A stretch of DNA of 10,652 nt from Scatosoma sp045577595 (GCA_045577595.1 JAZNIR010000046.1:1-10652); one strand, 5' to 3'. Shown: positions 1 to 6,488, counted from the first letter of the stretch. Notes: generated by a model from the letters alone, not told the origin. Numbers and translations are program-made.

Positions 1-446
1 GCAAGCACTTCTTCTTCGGATAAATAAGCGGGCGGGTAAACAATTTCGCCCTTTTCAAATCCGCACGCGTAATAATATCCGTGCAAAGCGTCGACGAGCG
101 AGAGTATTTTTCCCCCGCCTTGCGTTTTCTCTATCGCATTATATGCGGAAACTTCGAAAGAAGTGATAGGGAGCGCGGGTTTTCCGCTTGCCAAACAAAA
201 ACCTTTAATCGCGGAAATGCCGATACGAATTCCCGTAAACGAGCCTGCGCCCACCACCGCGCCGAAAAAATCGCACCCGTCAAGGGTGAGATTGGCTTTT
301 GTAAGCGTTTCTTCGATTTTCTCCATAAGCGTCGTCGAATGGCGCATCGCGCAATCGGGCGCAAAACAAGAAAACGTCTGTCCGTCTTTACAGGCTACTA
401 CGCTTAAATATTTACAACTCGTATCCACTACTAAAAAATTTTCCAC
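1..446 (-). CDS. tsaB: TsaB, tRNA t6A biosynthesis scaffold protein (C-terminus cut by window edge)
   Basis: TsaB is the inactive Kae1/ASKHA paralogue that forms the bacterial t6A complex with TsaD and TsaE. The complex transfers threonylcarbamoyl to A37 of ANN-decoding tRNAs in the cytoplasm. The visible 148 residues begin at a GTG (446-444) and show the N-terminal nucleotide-binding fold start VVDTS (residues 6-10) and the family hallmark GAGSFTGIRIG (66-76); the usual form is GPGSFTGLRIG, so Ala replaces Pro here. The typical length is about 220-240 residues, so roughly a third is missing beyond position 1. The frame is open through the edge. The GTG start follows the tsaE stop by 15 bases and has only a weak GCGGGA ribosome binding site, suggesting translational coupling to tsaE. 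No ATG fits the start. The identification is firm from the motif and the tsaE neighbour. Confidence 0.93.
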   Translation of the reverse strand, partial: MENFLVVDTSCKYLSVVACKDGQTFSCFAPDCAMRHSTTLMEKIEETLTKANLTLDGCDFFGAVVGAGSFTGIRIGISAIKGFCLASGKPALPITSFEVSAYNAIEKTQGGGKILSLVDALHGYYYACGFEKGEIVYPPAYLSEEEVL

Positions 447-461
447 GATAATTCCCGCTTT

Positions 462-863
462 TTAATATTCGATTTGCCGTTCCGTTTCGCTCAACTTTAC
501 GATACGCACCCGCTTACAATCGGCGGGGAGCAACGGCGCGATATTTTGCGACCATTCGATAAGGCATATTCCGCCCATATCGAAATAATCGGCAAGCCCT
601 AAACGCTCCGCTTGTTCCACGCTTTCAATGCGGTAACAATCGTAATGGAATAACCGCCCGTCGTAATCGTTCATATACGCGTAGGTGGGGCTGGTTACTT
701 CTTCTTCCACCCCCAAGCCTTTGGCTACGCCCTTTGCAAACACCGTTTTTCCCGCGCCCATATCGCCGTCCAATAAAACGACGTCGCCTGCGGAAAGGTT
801 TTTTGCGTATTCTTGCGCGAACGCTTGCGTTTCTTCGCGCGATTTGGAAAGGTAAATTTTCAT
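462..863 (-). CDS. tsaE: TsaE, P-loop ATPase for tRNA t6A modification
   Basis: TsaE is the small ATPase that drives turnover of the TsaB-TsaD complex during t6A formation on tRNA A37. The 133-residue product is normal length for the family (about 130-160). Visible motifs are Walker A GDMGAGKT (residues 33-40, Lys39 and Thr40), the conserved SPTY (58-61), HYDCYRI (73-79) and IEW (102-104), in the usual order. The ATG at 863 is chosen because it starts the conserved first strand. An in-frame ATG at 908 would add 15 unconserved residues and lacks a ribosome binding site. The ATG at 863 also lacks a good Shine-Dalgarno sequence, and a promoter -10 box ends only 6 bases upstream, so the message may be leaderless. 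tsaB follows 15 bases downstream, so the two form an operon. Confidence 0.95.
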   Translation of the reverse strand: MKIYLSKSREETQAFAQEYAKNLSAGDVVLLDGDMGAGKTVFAKGVAKGLGVEEEVTSPTYAYMNDYDGRLFHYDCYRIESVEQAERLGLADYFDMGGICLIEWSQNIAPLLPADCKRVRIVKLSETERQIEY

Positions 864-869
864 ATCTTT

Positions 870-898
870 ATTATAATCAATAATCGTTTTTTTTGCAA
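870..898 (-). promoter_or_regulatory. Promoter for tsaE-tsaB
   Basis: On the minus strand, TTGCAA (898-893; 4 of 6 matches to TTGACA) is followed by a 17-base spacer and a perfect TATAAT (875-870). The expected transcription start, 7 bases past the -10 box, falls at about 863, the A of the tsaE ATG. The -35 box lies in an imperfect inverted repeat, TTGCA-N6-TGCAA (893-908). The repeat may be chance. The box match and spacing support a real promoter; the exact start is inferred. Confidence 0.7.
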
Positions 899-917
899 TT
901 AAATGCAAGGGGCGTTG

Positions 918-1541
918 TTAAAATTTATTGTTTTTAAGAAAATTCGAAAGCCGTTTATACAAAAGCAACGTTAAAATACTAACGGAAACAGTCTTTATCA
1001 GATTAAACGCCAACACCAGCCAAAAGTTTTTTTCAAAAAACGCCGCAGCCCCTTTGCCCATAAACAACGGAAACATAATAAAGCGGTTGGTGATAAGCGC
1101 AACGCCCGTGCCCAATAAACAAGCAATCATCAAGCAAAGCACTACGATTTTAATCCCCTTTTTAAATTGATAAACGAAAGCGGGAATGATAATAAACGAA
1201 CAGGTTACGCAAAGATTTGCAAGTTCCCCCACCCCGCCCGTCGACGACGAAAGCGCGCGAAGTCCTTCTTTTAAAAGGCAAACGAGCAATCCTTCGATTG
1301 GTCCGAGCAAAAACGATATTAGCGTGATAAACACGTTGCCGAAATCGAGCTTTAAAAAGTTTGCCGACGGAAAAATCGGAAATTCCAAAAAACTGACGGC
1401 GTACGAAAGCGCCACGAATATCCCCATAAGCGCCATTCGCTTTGCCGTAAAATGCCGTTGCCACCAGCTTTTTTTTCGCGGTGTTTCCGTACATACCCCT
1501 ATCGTTTGTTCTTTTTCTCGTTGTTTTTTTTGTGTTTCCAT
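918..1541 (-). CDS. ribU: ECF transporter S component, riboflavin type (RibU-like)
   Basis: This is the substrate-binding membrane subunit of an energy-coupling-factor vitamin importer, working with a shared EcfA/EcfA'/EcfT module encoded elsewhere. The 207 residues contain a charged cytoplasmic N-terminus (1-35), then about six hydrophobic helices (about 36-54, 68-90, 105-124, 130-150, 152-162 and 172-196). Family features are the LDFGN segment (65-69), the loop FLLGPIEG (77-84) with KEGLR (91-95), and a GELAN turn (105-109), all as in RibU proteins. The first 30 or so residues are longer and more polar than usual. The start ATG has a good AGGAG (1552-1548) 6 bases upstream. Riboflavin specificity is supported by the FMN riboswitch directly upstream. 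tsaE follows after 54 bases but has its own promoter. Confidence 0.9.
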   Translation of the reverse strand: METQKKQREKEQTIGVCTETPRKKSWWQRHFTAKRMALMGIFVALSYAVSFLEFPIFPSANFLKLDFGNVFITLISFLLGPIEGLLVCLLKEGLRALSSSTGGVGELANLCVTCSFIIIPAFVYQFKKGIKIVVLCLMIACLLGTGVALITNRFIMFPLFMGKGAAAFFEKNFWLVLAFNLIKTVSVSILTLLLYKRLSNFLKNNKF

Positions 1542-1554
1542 TGCGTGCTCCTAT

Positions 1555-1583
1555 AAAATAAACCCCGAAAAAGTTCGGGGTTT
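1555..1583 (-). terminator. Riboswitch-controlled intrinsic terminator before ribU
   Basis: On the minus strand, a perfect 10-bp stem (AAACCCCGAA, 1583-1574, with TTCGGGGTTT, 1569-1560) closes a 4-base loop and runs into an ATTTTA tract. It lies between the FMN aptamer and the ribU ribosome binding site, the normal place for a transcription-attenuating expression platform. The 5' arm segment CCCCGAA (1580-1574) can instead pair with TTTGGGG (1740-1734) at the 5' side of the aptamer, giving a 7-bp candidate antiterminator with one G-U pair. The U tract is short, so termination strength is uncertain. Confidence 0.85.
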
Positions 1584-1623
1584 TCGTACGCGCAAAAGAC
1601 AAGCGAACAAAATTCGCCCATCT

Positions 1624-1742
1624 ACTTTTCCCGTCCTGACTATACAGTCGGTTTCGGAATTGCACCGAATCGGGAACACGCTTTTTAAACGCGTTCTTCG
1701 CAGACTATACTGCCGGTGAGGAATTACGCCTCGCCCCAAAGT
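1624..1742 (-). ncRNA. FMN riboswitch (RFN element)
   Basis: The minus strand shows the RFN aptamer segments in order. These are the 5' P1 strand ACTTT (1742-1738) running into GGGGCGAGGCGTAATTCCTC, then ACCGGCAGTATAGTCTGCGA, a variable P-stem (ACGCG/CGCGT type), GATTCGGTGCAATTCCGAA, CCGACTGTATAGTCAGGACG, and GGGAAAAGT, whose AAAGT (1628-1624) closes P1. This matches the consensus of bacterial riboflavin-gene leaders closely, although P1 is short and A-U rich. FMN binding should free the downstream terminator and switch off the riboflavin importer. The regulated gene, ribU, begins 83 bases further on. Confidence 0.96.
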
Positions 1743-1759
1743 TTTTTCAGTTTTTTATT

Positions 1760-1788
1760 ATTATAACGATAAATTTTTATTCTGTCAA
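1760..1788 (-). promoter_or_regulatory. Consensus promoter for the FMN riboswitch and ribU
   Basis: Minus strand TTGACA (1788-1783), a 17-base spacer and TATAAT (1765-1760) match the sigma-A consensus perfectly. The predicted start near 1753 lies about 11 bases before the aptamer P1 stem. The promoter begins only 5 bases after the stop codon of the histidine kinase gene. No terminator separates them, so kinase transcripts probably run into the riboswitch and depend on its terminator. Confidence 0.9.
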
Positions 1789-1792
1789 GCAA

Positions 1793-3322
1793 TTACACGC
1801 CCTTTTCCTTATCCATAGGAAAATCTACGTAAAAACTGCTCCCGACGCCTATTTCGCTTTCCACGCCGAACACAAATCCGTGTTTTTCAAGCACCGTTTT
1901 TACAATCGAAAGCCCTAATCCCGTGCCTTGAACGGGGCGTTTATGCGTTTCTTTCGAACGGTAGTATCTATCCCAAATGGTGGAAAGCTCTTCTTCCTTT
2001 ATCCCCTTGCCCGTATCGCGCACGGTAAGGCGGAATACGTTTTTATCTATCGCTTTTAACGACACGAACACCTTTTTATCTTCGCCCGTATAATTGACGG
2101 CGTTGCCGATTAAATTATACACCACTTGTCCGATTTTCATTTCGTCCGCTTGCGTATATAATCCGCTTTGAATATCCTTTTCAAACACGTAACCTTTCGT
2201 TTCTTGTAAATAGGCAAATCTTCCTAAAATCTCTTCCACGCAATCGGACATATCCACACGCGCCCACGTTAAACCGACAATTCCCGAACGTATTTTCGAC
2301 AAATCGAGCACGTCGTTGACGAGCGACGCAAGCCTATCCGCTTCGTCGACGATAACCTGCGCGTGCAAGTTGCGTTTTTCGGGATTGTTTCCGGAAATCT
2401 CCATAATCATCGACGCGTACGCCTTTATCATCGTAAGCGGTGTTTTAAAATCGTGCGAAACGTTGGCAATCAGCTCCTTTTGCATACCGTCCGCTTTGGA
2501 AATTTCGTCCCGCGCAAAATTCAGCGCGTCGGCAAGTTCCACCATTTCTTCGCTGTAATCCCCGCCGTAAAAATCCACGTCAAAATCCCCGCGCGCAAGT
2601 TGACGGGCTTTTTTGCCCATTTCCGTTATCGGTTTGGTAAGCCAACCGGACACGGCGCTGGACAATGCAAACGCCACGAGCGCCACGAATACCGACACGA
2701 ATATCATACGCATACGCAGTTCTTTGAGCACCGATTGCATTAAATGCAACGATTTCGTAACGTATAAAAACACTTCTTCGCCGTTTTCTAAATTTAGCCT
2801 TGCGCCGTACACGTATTTGCCGTTTCCTTCGTACACGGTGGATTCGCCGTCCGTTCCCAAATGCGCCAATAGCGTTTTTATTTCCGCTGAAAAGTTAAAC
2901 GCGCCAAGCTGTTCTTCCGTAGGCGGTTGCGCCGTCTCAAACGGGAACGCCATATTCCCGTCTTTATCGAGCACGAACACCGAAACGTCGTACGTAGCGG
3001 ACAGCGAACGCAACCACGCGTTCATATCCTTTTCAAAATAGGACGGCGGGGAAAGTACCACTCGCTCGATTTTGACGCCCTTTTGACTGACTTCTTTTTC
3101 CGCTTGCTGTTTATACGTTCGTTCTAACGTCAGTTGTTGGGAAATCCAAAGCAACGCAACGATTAAAATGGAAAACACGAAAAATACCGCCCACAGCAAA
3201 AAGTAAATGCTCGTTTGCCGTTTGCGGTACAACCGTTTTTTCCGCTTGGGCGGGCGTGCCAAAGCGGACGAATTGGACGGATTGTCCATAGGTATTCCGT
3301 TGTTTTTCTCTTTTTTATCCAT
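1793..3322 (-). CDS. Membrane sensor histidine kinase, HAMP/HisKA/HATPase type
   Basis: This is the sensor partner of the response regulator 24 bases upstream. The 509 residues comprise a basic cytoplasmic N-tail (1-36), TM1 (about 38-61), an extracytoplasmic domain of about 140 residues with a Cache-like VFVLDKDGN segment (115-123), TM2 (about 205-228), a HAMP linker (about 229-278), HisKA with the phospho-acceptor His290 in SHDFKTPL (289-296), and the ATPase domain. The ATPase domain shows the N box NLIGNAVNY (403-411), G1 DTGKGI (436-441), F box WDRYYRS (450-456) and G2 GTGLGLSIV (466-474). All catalytic boxes are intact. It should autophosphorylate and pass phosphate to Asp51 of the regulator. 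It resembles the PhoR/VicK class, but the signal cannot be read from the sequence. The ATG at 3322 has a weak ribosome binding site; Met12 is an alternative start. Confidence 0.93.
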   Translation of the reverse strand: MDKKEKNNGIPMDNPSNSSALARPPKRKKRLYRKRQTSIYFLLWAVFFVFSILIVALLWISQQLTLERTYKQQAEKEVSQKGVKIERVVLSPPSYFEKDMNAWLRSLSATYDVSVFVLDKDGNMAFPFETAQPPTEEQLGAFNFSAEIKTLLAHLGTDGESTVYEGNGKYVYGARLNLENGEEVFLYVTKSLHLMQSVLKELRMRMIFVSVFVALVAFALSSAVSGWLTKPITEMGKKARQLARGDFDVDFYGGDYSEEMVELADALNFARDEISKADGMQKELIANVSHDFKTPLTMIKAYASMIMEISGNNPEKRNLHAQVIVDEADRLASLVNDVLDLSKIRSGIVGLTWARVDMSDCVEEILGRFAYLQETKGYVFEKDIQSGLYTQADEMKIGQVVYNLIGNAVNYTGEDKKVFVSLKAIDKNVFRLTVRDTGKGIKEEELSTIWDRYYRSKETHKRPVQGTGLGLSIVKTVLEKHGFVFGVESEIGVGSSFYVDFPMDKEKGV

Positions 3323-3346
3323 ACGCTTTTAAAATCGCTCTGCGGA

Positions 3347-4012
3347 TTATTCTTCGAATTTATACCCTAATCCACGCAACGTTACGATAAACTTACGATA
3401 GGATTTGATATTGCTACGCAACATTTTTATATGCGTATCGACGGTTCTATCGTCCCCGTAAAAATCAAATCCCCACACGTCGTAAAGTAGTTTTTCTCTC
3501 GTAAGCGCAATTCCTTTGTTGCGGACGAGATAAAACAACAATTCGTATTCTTTGGGGGTAAGTTCGGCTTTTTCGCCGTCTACGTACACGTTTCGCCCCG
3601 CCATATCTATTTCCAAGCCTTCGAATTTCAAAATTTCGTTGCCGACGGGTTTTGCCTTGCGACGCTTGGTAACCGCGCCAATCCGCGCCATAACTTCTTT
3701 GGGTGAAAACGGCTTGGTTACGTAATCGTCCACGCCGATTTCAAAAGCGAAAAGTTTATCGTATTCTTCCCCGCGCGCCGACAGCATAATAACGGGCACG
3801 TCTTTCGTCTTTTTAATCTCTTTTACCGCCGAAAAACCGTCAAGGTGAGGCATCATTACGTCCATCAACACCAAGTCGTAATCGTTTTCTTTGCAAAGGC
3901 GCACCGCTTCCATACCGTCCGACGCCTCAAACGCTTCGTTCCCTTCAAATTCGACGTATTCTTTCAATACTTCCCGTATCATCTTTTCGTCGTCTACTAT
4001 TAAAATCTTCAT
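3347..4012 (-). CDS. OmpR/PhoB-family response regulator
   Basis: This is a DNA-binding transcription regulator activated by phosphorylation from the kinase encoded next. The 221 residues contain a receiver domain (1-115) with the acidic pair Asp7-Asp8, phospho-acceptor Asp51 in LMDVMMP (49-55), a switch Ser79 in IMLSAR and Lys100 in VTKPFS. The C-terminal winged-helix domain (about 127-221) has LTPKEYELL (151-159), the recognition region RTVDTHIKMLRSNI (189-202) and the closing LRGLGYKFE. The ATG at 4012 starts at the conserved KILIVDDE strand and has GGGGGAA about 9 bases upstream; an in-frame TTG at 4030 would begin inside that ribosome binding site and is unlikely. The upstream region holds two promoter candidates and a direct repeat suited to autoregulation. 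Confidence 0.96.
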   Translation of the reverse strand: MKILIVDDEKMIREVLKEYVEFEGNEAFEASDGMEAVRLCKENDYDLVLMDVMMPHLDGFSAVKEIKKTKDVPVIMLSARGEEYDKLFAFEIGVDDYVTKPFSPKEVMARIGAVTKRRKAKPVGNEILKFEGLEIDMAGRNVYVDGEKAELTPKEYELLFYLVRNKGIALTREKLLYDVWGFDFYGDDRTVDTHIKMLRSNIKSYRKFIVTLRGLGYKFEE

Positions 4013-4056
4013 ATAGGTAAATTCCCCCAAAACTGTAAAATTTTTCTTACTATATA

Positions 4057-4085
4057 CTTATACCCCGTTTTTATTACGCTTACAA
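4057..4085 (-). promoter_or_regulatory. Second candidate promoter (P2) of the two-component operon
   Basis: Minus strand TTGTAA (4085-4080; 4 of 6 matches) and TATAAG (4062-4057; 5 of 6) are separated by exactly 17 bases. The start would be near 4050, giving a 5' leader of about 38 bases with the regulator's GGGGGAA ribosome binding site. It is weaker than the promoter upstream and could depend on an activator. The direct repeat at 4095-4112 sits just upstream of its -35 box. Confidence 0.4.
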
Positions 4086-4094
4086 CATAAACGG

Positions 4095-4112
4095 GTGAAA
4101 AGTAAGTGAAAA
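4095..4112 (-). promoter_or_regulatory. Direct repeat TTTTCAC-N4-TTTTCAC, candidate response-regulator operator
   Basis: Two identical heptamers, TTTTCAC (4112-4106 and 4101-4095), are 11 bp apart start to start. OmpR/PhoB-family dimers bind head-to-tail 7-bp half-sites with this 11-bp period. The repeat is about 30-47 bases downstream of the start of the strong promoter and 9 bases upstream of the -35 box of the second candidate. The first heptamer also forms part of an odd inverted repeat, AGTGAAA-T-TTTCACT (4118-4104). Binding is inferred; only the repeat is seen. Confidence 0.5.
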
Positions 4113-4148
4113 TTTCACTATTTATTCTTTTCATACCTTTCTTTTTTT

Positions 4149-4177
4149 ATTATACCAAATTTTTTGCCGTTTGTCAA
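4149..4177 (-). promoter_or_regulatory. Consensus promoter (P1) of the two-component operon
   Basis: Minus strand TTGACA (4177-4172), a 17-base spacer and TATAAT (4154-4149) are a perfect sigma-A match. It lies immediately after the terminator of the phosphofructokinase operon. The start near 4142 gives a leader of about 130 bases before the regulator ATG. Confidence 0.88.
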
Positions 4178-4180
4178 CTT

Positions 4181-4218
4181 AAAAAAATTTCCGTCCAAAC
4201 GACGCGCGCTTGGACGGA
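4181..4218 (-). terminator. Intrinsic terminator of the fructokinase/PFK operon
   Basis: On the minus strand, a 9-bp stem TCCGTCCAA (4218-4210) with TTGGACGGA (4198-4190) encloses an 11-base loop and is followed by AATTTTTTT (4189-4181). It begins 6 bases past the phosphofructokinase stop and ends 3 bases before the next -35 box, insulating the two operons. Confidence 0.92.
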
Positions 4219-4224
4219 GCTTAT

Positions 4225-5478
4225 TTACTTTTTCTTATTTTTCACCGTTACGTGCGGTAACGCACAAGGCAAAATGTAATGTTGGGGAATACCGTTTTTA
4301 TAACGGATATTTTGTTCCCCCTGAATGAGCGGTAAACAATAATCAATCGCCTGTTGCGTTACGTCGTTTCCACTGTCCGCAATCCATTCTTTCGGGAAAT
4401 ATTTTACGTGATTTGCCACCTTTTCAGCGGGTACGTGGTCGATACGAACGTTGTAGGGGGATTCTTGCACGCGTTTAAACACCATCATTTCGCCCGTAAT
4501 CCCCTTTAACATTGCGTCCACCGCTTTGCCACCGATACGCTCCGCTTCCGTAATGTCCCGTTTAGAGCTGATATGCGACGCACAGCGTTGCATTACGTTA
4601 AGTTCGATAGAACGCACTTTACAGCCGATTTCTTTTACGACTACCTTTTCCAGCGTTTTCGCTACGCCTGCCAAATATTTATGTCCAAATACGTCCGTTT
4701 TGCCCGATTGTTCCGTTTCGCTGATTTCGGCAGGATTAATTTCAATCCCTTCGGAAATCGCCACTACGACGGCGTAATGCGTTTGCATTGCTTTTTTTAC
4801 GTCGTCAATGAATTTCGCAACGGAAAAAGATTTTTCGGGCAAATAAATCAAGTGGGGCGCGTCCAAACCGTTTGCACGGAGCACCGCCGTCGACGCCGTC
4901 AACCAGCCGGTATCTCTACCCATAATTTCCACAAGCGTAACCGATTCCACCGAATATACGCTACTGTCGCGCACGATTTCTTGCATCGTCGTCGCTACGT
5001 ATTTCGCCGCCGAACCAAAACCAGGCGTGTGGTCGGTGCAAGGCAAATCGTTATCTATCGTTTTGGGAATACCGAGAATTTTAATATCTTCCCCTTTCTC
5101 TTTACAATACGCGTTCAGTTTTACAACGGTGTCCATAGAATCGTTGCCACCGATATAGAAAAACGCGCCGATACCGTATTTTTTGAAATTACCGACAATC
5201 GTTTCGTACACCTTTTCGTCTTTGGATACGTCGGGCAATTTATATCGGCAAGAACCGAGCATCGTCGACGGCGTTTGACGGATAAGTTCGATGTCGTCGT
5301 CCGTGCGAATAATCTCGTTTAAACTGACGAGATGGTCGTATATCAAACCTTCAATCCCGTTTACCGCGCCGTACACCACGCCGATTTCTTCGTATTGCGT
5401 AGCTTGGCGAAATACCCCCAACAAAGATGCGTTAATGGCGCAAGTAGGTCCGCCCGATTGTGCAACTGCTATATTCAT
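4225..5478 (-). CDS. pfp: Pyrophosphate-type 6-phosphofructokinase
   Basis: This cytoplasmic glycolytic enzyme phosphorylates fructose 6-phosphate to fructose 1,6-bisphosphate. The 417 residues show the donor-binding QSGGPT (7-12), GGNDS (110-114), PKTIDND (138-144, catalytic Asp142) and MGRDTGW (186-192). Two positions decide the phosphoryl donor in this family. ATP enzymes have Gly at both (E. coli 104 and 124), whereas this protein has Asp113 and Lys139, the pyrophosphate-dependent signature. The product would use PPi and could run reversibly. The residue equivalent to the Mg-binding Asp103 is Asn112, a variant of the usual GGDDS. Length exceeds the short ATP enzymes (about 320) and suits the PPi clade. 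A GGAAGGAG ribosome binding site precedes the ATG. It follows the fructokinase gene by 54 bases without a clear promoter, so it is the second gene of that operon. Confidence 0.92.
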   Translation of the reverse strand: MNIAVAQSGGPTCAINASLLGVFRQATQYEEIGVVYGAVNGIEGLIYDHLVSLNEIIRTDDDIELIRQTPSTMLGSCRYKLPDVSKDEKVYETIVGNFKKYGIGAFFYIGGNDSMDTVVKLNAYCKEKGEDIKILGIPKTIDNDLPCTDHTPGFGSAAKYVATTMQEIVRDSSVYSVESVTLVEIMGRDTGWLTASTAVLRANGLDAPHLIYLPEKSFSVAKFIDDVKKAMQTHYAVVVAISEGIEINPAEISETEQSGKTDVFGHKYLAGVAKTLEKVVVKEIGCKVRSIELNVMQRCASHISSKRDITEAERIGGKAVDAMLKGITGEMMVFKRVQESPYNVRIDHVPAEKVANHVKYFPKEWIADSGNDVTQQAIDYCLPLIQGEQNIRYKNGIPQHYILPCALPHVTVKNKKK

Positions 5479-5532
5479 AAAAACTCCTTCCTTTCGTAAA
5501 TTTTATTGCTGTAAGCCGTCTATAACGACTTT

Positions 5533-6420
5533 TTAATCTTTTAACGCAAACGCCCCGTAAAACTGCGTCGTTTGTGCGCCTTTTACGTTTGCCTTTTGCA
5601 TTGCGTTTTCAATCGTTTCTTCCGTCCACGCTACGCCGTCAAGTTGCGCTAATAACGTACCGAAAAACGCGTCCCCCGCCCCCGTCGTATCTACGGGTTT
5701 CACCGCTATTGACGGGACGATTTTATACGCGCCGTTATAATAATACATACTGCCGTCTTTTCCAAGCGTTACGACAAACAACTGATTGGGCTTTGCCAAG
5801 CTTTTCACCGCCGTCAACGTGTCTTCTATATCGGTGTATAACGCCACTTCGTCTTCGGAAAATTTAATAATATCCGCTTGTTCGACAAACGGCTTGTAGG
5901 CGCGTTTTGCATCTTCAAAACTGTCGTACGTGTCCAAACGGAAATTCATATCAAACGATATTTTCCAATTTCTTTTTTTCGCTTCGGCAAAAACGCGGGT
6001 GGCAAACGCTCTGCCTTTTTCTTCGGAGAGCATCAGCGAACCGACGTGGATAATGCCTAAATTTTCGTATTTTTCAAAATCTATTTCTTCAAATTCGATT
6101 TGATAATCCGCCGTATCGTGCCGATAAAAGGAAAAATCCCTTTCCCCGTCTTTTAAATTAACGAACGCAAGCGTCGTATTTTTATCCTTATCTATTTGAA
6201 TATCCAAATAATTCAAATCCGCTTTTTCCGCTTTTCCAATTAAAAATCTTCCCATTAAATCTTTGCCGACGCGCCCGACGAAACCGACTTTTCCGCCCGC
6301 TTGTTTGGCGTTCACCGCTACGTTAAACGGCGCGCCACCGCAAAATGCTTGAAACGTCAATTCGCTTTTCGTAACGTCTACAATCATATCCGCGAGAATT
6401 TCACCTACCGATAATATCAT
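5533..6420 (-). CDS. PfkB-family carbohydrate kinase, probable fructokinase
   Basis: This ribokinase-fold enzyme uses ATP to phosphorylate a sugar, most likely fructose to fructose 6-phosphate. The 295 residues are the usual length for the family. Signature 1 is the GGAPFNVA segment followed by GFVGRVGKD (28-54). Signature 2 is DTTGAGDAFFG (244-254), with catalytic base Asp250 and the anion hole GAGD. The start GEILADM and the GGAPFN motif are those of bacterial fructokinases (ScrK/Frk type) rather than ribokinases or 1-phosphofructokinases. The next gene consumes fructose 6-phosphate, which supports the assignment, but other ketose or sugar substrates are possible. The ATG follows GAAAGGA by a normal distance. 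A promoter with an overlapping repressor-like operator lies just upstream. Confidence 0.88.
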   Translation of the reverse strand: MILSVGEILADMIVDVTKSELTFQAFCGGAPFNVAVNAKQAGGKVGFVGRVGKDLMGRFLIGKAEKADLNYLDIQIDKDKNTTLAFVNLKDGERDFSFYRHDTADYQIEFEEIDFEKYENLGIIHVGSLMLSEEKGRAFATRVFAEAKKRNWKISFDMNFRLDTYDSFEDAKRAYKPFVEQADIIKFSEDEVALYTDIEDTLTAVKSLAKPNQLFVVTLGKDGSMYYYNGAYKIVPSIAVKPVDTTGAGDAFFGTLLAQLDGVAWTEETIENAMQKANVKGAQTTQFYGAFALKD

Positions 6421-6459
6421 TTCTTGCTTTCCTTTCTCGTATTTTTATTTACCGCCTTT

Positions 6460-6488
6460 ATTATAGCATATATTTTATAAAATGTAAA
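6460..6488 (-). promoter_or_regulatory. Promoter of the fructokinase/PFK operon
   Basis: Minus strand TTTACA (6488-6483; 5 of 6 matches), a 17-base spacer and TATAAT (6465-6460). The predicted start near 6453 gives a leader of about 33 bases ending in the GAAAGGA ribosome binding site of the fructokinase gene. The -35 box is inside an inverted repeat described separately. Confidence 0.87.

Larger units (their letters stand above)
4009..4134 (-). other. Possible 41-codon upstream ORF overlapping the regulator start
   Basis: An ATG at 4134 opens 41 codons and ends in a TGA whose bases overlap the regulator's ATG (ATGA, 4012-4009), the arrangement typical of coupled genes. The predicted peptide is hydrophobic and basic (MKRINSEI at the start, WGNLPI at the end) and resembles no family I recognise. 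AAAGG lies almost against the ATG, closer than a normal Shine-Dalgarno spacing, and the predicted first promoter starts transcription only about 8 bases before it. A chance opening in A+T-rich leader DNA is quite possible. Confidence 0.2.

Noticed and set aside
81..465. Two plus-strand open frames (81-407, 163-465)
   Set aside because: They are antisense to tsaB, which has the family hallmark motif in the other strand; no ribosome binding site or recognisable product.
864..908. Upstream in-frame ATG for tsaE at 908
   Set aside because: It would add 15 unconserved residues, has no Shine-Dalgarno and lies upstream of the predicted transcription start.
893..908. Inverted repeat TTGCA-N6-TGCAA at the tsaE promoter
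   Set aside because: Only 5 bp per arm in A+T-rich DNA; no partner regulator known. Not strong enough to call an operator.
1162..1739. Minus-strand frames of 62 and 167 codons and a plus-strand frame across the ribU leader
   Set aside because: They run through the FMN aptamer or through ribU in a wrong frame; RNA structure explains the region better.
4013..4030. TTG start 6 codons upstream for the response regulator
   Set aside because: The TTG overlaps the GGGGGAA that serves the conserved ATG at 4012.
4573..5322. Plus-strand open frame of 249 codons
   Set aside because: It lies opposite the phosphofructokinase gene and its arginine/phenylalanine-rich product is typical of antisense shadows; no start signals.
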